64,000 nt of DNA. Origin: an uncultured Halocynthiibacter sp. GTDB taxonomy: Bacteria; Pseudomonadota; Alphaproteobacteria; Rhodobacterales; Rhodobacteraceae. The notes under the pieces are model-generated. The model saw only the letters and a program-made list of their open reading frames with translations, did not search any database and was not told the DNA's origin. Numbering within the stretch: the stretch's first letter is position 1; the number at the start of each line of letters is the position of its first letter. The stretch spans positions 992,001 through 1,056,000 of the forward strand of contig CANNCD010000001.1 of assembly GCA_947503035.1 (NCBI GenBank), given 5' to 3'. A program made the translations under genes and the position numbers. Shown here in pieces: positions 63,518 to 64,000 of the stretch.

Positions 63518-63838
63518 ATGCCACCGAACCTTCAACCTGCGTTTCGCGCCCTTGCCGATCCGACACGTCGCAGCATTCTGACCATGCTGGCCGAAAACGA
63601 CATGACGGTCAAAGAGGTTGCCGATCAATTCGACATGACCCGCGCTGCGGTGAAAAAGCACCTGACCGTTCTGTCGGACGGCGGGCTGATCACCACCAAG
63701 GTGCGCGGCCGCGAACGCATCAATTCCCACAACCCCGCCGGCCTTGCCCCTGTTATGGATTGGTTATCCTTCTTTGACCAATTCTGGGACGACCGCCTAT
63801 CGGACCTTAAATCCGCTATCGAAAAGGACATCCAATGA
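63518..63838 (+). CDS. ArsR family HTH regulator
   Basis: The protein has 106 residues. The winged HTH reads ALADPTRRSILTMLAENDMTV, then VADQFDMTRAAVKKHLTVLSD and a wing with TTKVRGRERI. No metal-binding Cys pair is seen, so it belongs to the branch paired with SRPBCC/AHSA1 genes rather than metal sensors. AGGTC precedes the ATG. It likely represses its own operon through the palindrome at 63463-63503. Its stop overlaps the next ATG (ATGA). Confidence 0.9.
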   Translation: MPPNLQPAFRALADPTRRSILTMLAENDMTVKEVADQFDMTRAAVKKHLTVLSDGGLITTKVRGRERINSHNPAGLAPVMDWLSFFDQFWDDRLSDLKSAIEKDIQ

Positions 63839-64000
63839 CCGACAATACGATCCGCAAATCCATTTATATCAAGGCCTCACGCGAACAAGTCTGGGACTAT
63901 CTGACCAAGCCTGAGCTCTTAAAAGTCTGGTTCCACCCGCCGCAATCTACGCTGACCCATGGGGAACCCTATGAAATGCGCGGACGCGAAAGCGGCGACA
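63835..64000 (+). CDS. SRPBCC/AHSA1 domain protein, N-terminal part (cut by window end)
   Basis: The first 55 codons read TIRKSIYIKASREQVWDYLT, then LLKVWFHPP, the classic start of AHSA1-like SRPBCC domains that bind hydrophobic ligands. The start overlaps the stop of the ArsR gene. Such pairs usually function as a small ligand-responsive operon. The rest is outside the window. Confidence 0.8.
   Translation, partial: MTDNTIRKSIYIKASREQVWDYLTKPELLKVWFHPPQSTLTHGEPYEMRGRESGD

Noticed and set aside
1-64000. CRISPR array or insertion sequence
   Set aside because: No regularly spaced direct repeats of CRISPR type and no transposase gene with terminal inverted repeats were seen. The only mobility genes are the two recombinase sequences at the left end.

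Overview
The window looks like chromosome of a marine alphaproteobacterium, most likely Rhodobacteraceae (Roseobacter group). The evidence is the rpoH/rluD neighbourhood, the helicase - S4 protein - fdxA - carD gene order, a 7Fe ferredoxin FdxA, cobS/cobT back to back, several Roseobacter-type small conserved proteins, and a tRNA-His without the extra 5' G and with A73, which is an alphaproteobacterial trait. No rRNA gene is present and the genus cannot be fixed from the sequence alone.

Layout. Positions 1-3000 are a scarred accessory patch: the 3' end of a tyrosine recombinase, an SDR/DoxX-like protein coupled to a DUF2269 membrane protein, and a second, decayed copy of the same recombinase. 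Positions 3007-8557 hold an oligopeptide/dipeptide-type ABC importer operon (oppA-B-C-D-F, minus strand) with a strong hairpin after oppA and a divergent LysR regulator. Positions 9876-12145 are gene-poor with one alpha/beta hydrolase and coding debris. Positions 12146-18992 are an AT-richer defence-type island: a cytosine-5 methyltransferase with an N-terminal HTH on the plus strand, facing a minus-strand operon of a second cytosine-5 methyltransferase, a putative PD-(D/E)XK endonuclease, a kinase carrying both an Hsp90/MORC-like ATPase module and a histidine-kinase core, and a response regulator with an unrecognised output domain. This is the best candidate for an unusual system in the window.

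From 19437 onward the sequence looks like core genome with a few functional clusters. There is a trio of SGNH/GSCFA-like proteins, a DsbA/FrnE-type oxidoreductase, and small exported proteins. An FNT channel, a PP2C-Ser/Thr kinase fusion and cyanase follow. A complete queC-queD-queE-queF operon makes preQ1 and is preceded by what reads as a preQ1-I riboswitch overlapping the queC ribosome binding site. An exopolysaccharide cluster (33038-39362) has a Wzy/WaaL-like polymerase or ligase, a PPP-type phosphatase, a BY-kinase/Wzc-like co-polymerase and a GT8-like glycosyltransferase. Next are a GspL/PilM-PilP-like fusion, cobT/cobS, carD, fdxA, an S4 protein, a SUV3-like helicase, SCP2, a lysophospholipase-like hydrolase, a PepF oligopeptidase, a membrane dipeptidase, a capsule-type protein, rpoH with a heat-shock-type promoter, and rluD overlapping head to head with a DUF6476 gene. 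The window closes with a DEAD-box helicase with a repetitive basic tail, a short RTX-like protein, tRNA-His, a P-loop protein, and an ArsR regulator with a clear palindromic operator coupled to an SRPBCC protein cut by the window end.

Small sites (terminators, promoters, riboswitch, operator) were read by eye. Starts were moved to the codon with a ribosome binding site when the longest frame looked too long.
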